A stretch of 32,240 nucleotides of DNA from Reticulitermes lucifugus (Eukaryota; Arthropoda; Insecta; Blattodea; Rhinotermitidae). The notes under the pieces were generated by a model, which was not told where the DNA came from, did no database searches, and worked only from the letters and a program-made list of their open reading frames with translations. The stretch's first letter is position 1. Each line of letters begins with the position of its first letter. The position numbers were made by a program, and so were the translations under genes. The stretch covers positions 1 through 32,240 of the forward strand of contig JAKCWW010002917.1 of the NCBI GenBank assembly GCA_026260175.1, read 5' to 3'. Below, piece by piece: positions 32,040-32,240 of this stretch.

Positions 32040-32185
32040 TGTCATGGCCCATCCCGGTATTTGCTTGGAAGGATTAGGAAAGGTCACGAAAGCGTTAGTC
32101 ACAGTAGCCAGTGTCTTGGCCGATAATCGCAATGTGAGTCAAGTGCAAGTCTACAGCCTTACCTCTATACCGACATGTTTATTTT
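32040..32185 (-). mobile_element. tRNA-derived SINE, third family
   Basis: On the minus strand GTCGGTATAGAGGTAAGGC and ACTTGCACTTGACTCACATT form the tRNA-like head. CGGCCAAGACACTGGCTACT, a GTGACCTTTCCTAATCC stretch and CAAGCAAATACCGGGATGGG form a body I recognise as a common insect tRNA SINE layout. The B box has decayed. It lies head to tail with the old SINE-A relative at 31856. Confidence 0.7.
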
Positions 32186-32189
32186 TATT

Positions 32190-32240
32190 TACCTCCTGTC
32201 GCTCCTTGCGGAGCATAGGGCCTCCTTTCAGAGGTTTCTT
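32190..32240. repeat. Possible start of another repeat at the window edge
   Basis: TCGCTCCTTGCGGAGCATAG then GGCCTCC is GC-richer than its surroundings and holds a short palindrome (CTCCTTGCGGAG). It is cut off by the window end. A loosely similar word (TGCCTCCTATGCTC) occurs near 10829. Confidence 0.3.

Noticed and set aside
1..32240. CRISPR array, bacterial operon or phage content
   Set aside because: No regularly spaced direct repeats, no dense coding and no ribosome-binding-site architecture. The window is eukaryotic.

Overview
The window looks like intergenic or intronic DNA from a large, AT-rich, repeat-rich insect genome. The best guess is Blattodea (cockroach or termite). That guess is an inference: the tRNA-derived SINEs, the LINE 3' ends and the conceptual translations they give (for example VDKVALGQVF, AVMNLRVP-stop, LGGTFCLHLQ) resemble repeats I associate with cockroach and termite assemblies. 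No search was run. I found no intact protein gene, no convincing host exon and no tRNA or rRNA gene. All longer open frames are either chance frames in AT-rich DNA or readings through repeats.

Layout. 1-5.4 kb is featureless AT-rich DNA with a (TA)n run and a 57-bp tandem duplication. 5.4-8.2 kb holds a fold-back repeat, two SINE-A copies in opposite orientation and one family-B repeat. 9.4-11.7 kb holds 3' ends of two non-LTR retrotransposons with decayed reverse-transcriptase C-termini. 13.0-16.1 kb holds two tRNA-like SINE heads, a repeat near 14.4 kb, a decayed Tc1/mariner-type transposase and a third SINE-A copy. 17.3-21.3 kb holds two more LINE 3' ends, the fourth SINE-A copy with perfect target-site duplications, an inverted pair of family-D fragments and a very old SINE-A relative. 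23.1-26.8 kb holds two family-B copies, two LINE scraps, a compound microsatellite and a SINE head. 27.2-29.0 kb holds a short antisense reverse-transcriptase scrap and a 1.4-kb broken copy of a multi-copy arthropod protein family. 29.1-32.2 kb holds a hairpin motif, a family-B copy and three further SINEs.

There is no functional gene set acting together here. The interactions are between mobile elements: non-autonomous SINEs copied by LINE machinery, and fossils of the LINEs and DNA transposons. The most informative signals are a 3' hairpin kept in all four SINE-A copies, separate promoter-destroying deletions in two of them, six scraps of one LINE family all in the same orientation, and a near-palindromic fold-back element whose arms carry a TGA-hairpin-AAAC motif. 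I did not find evidence for a new biological system in the strict sense.
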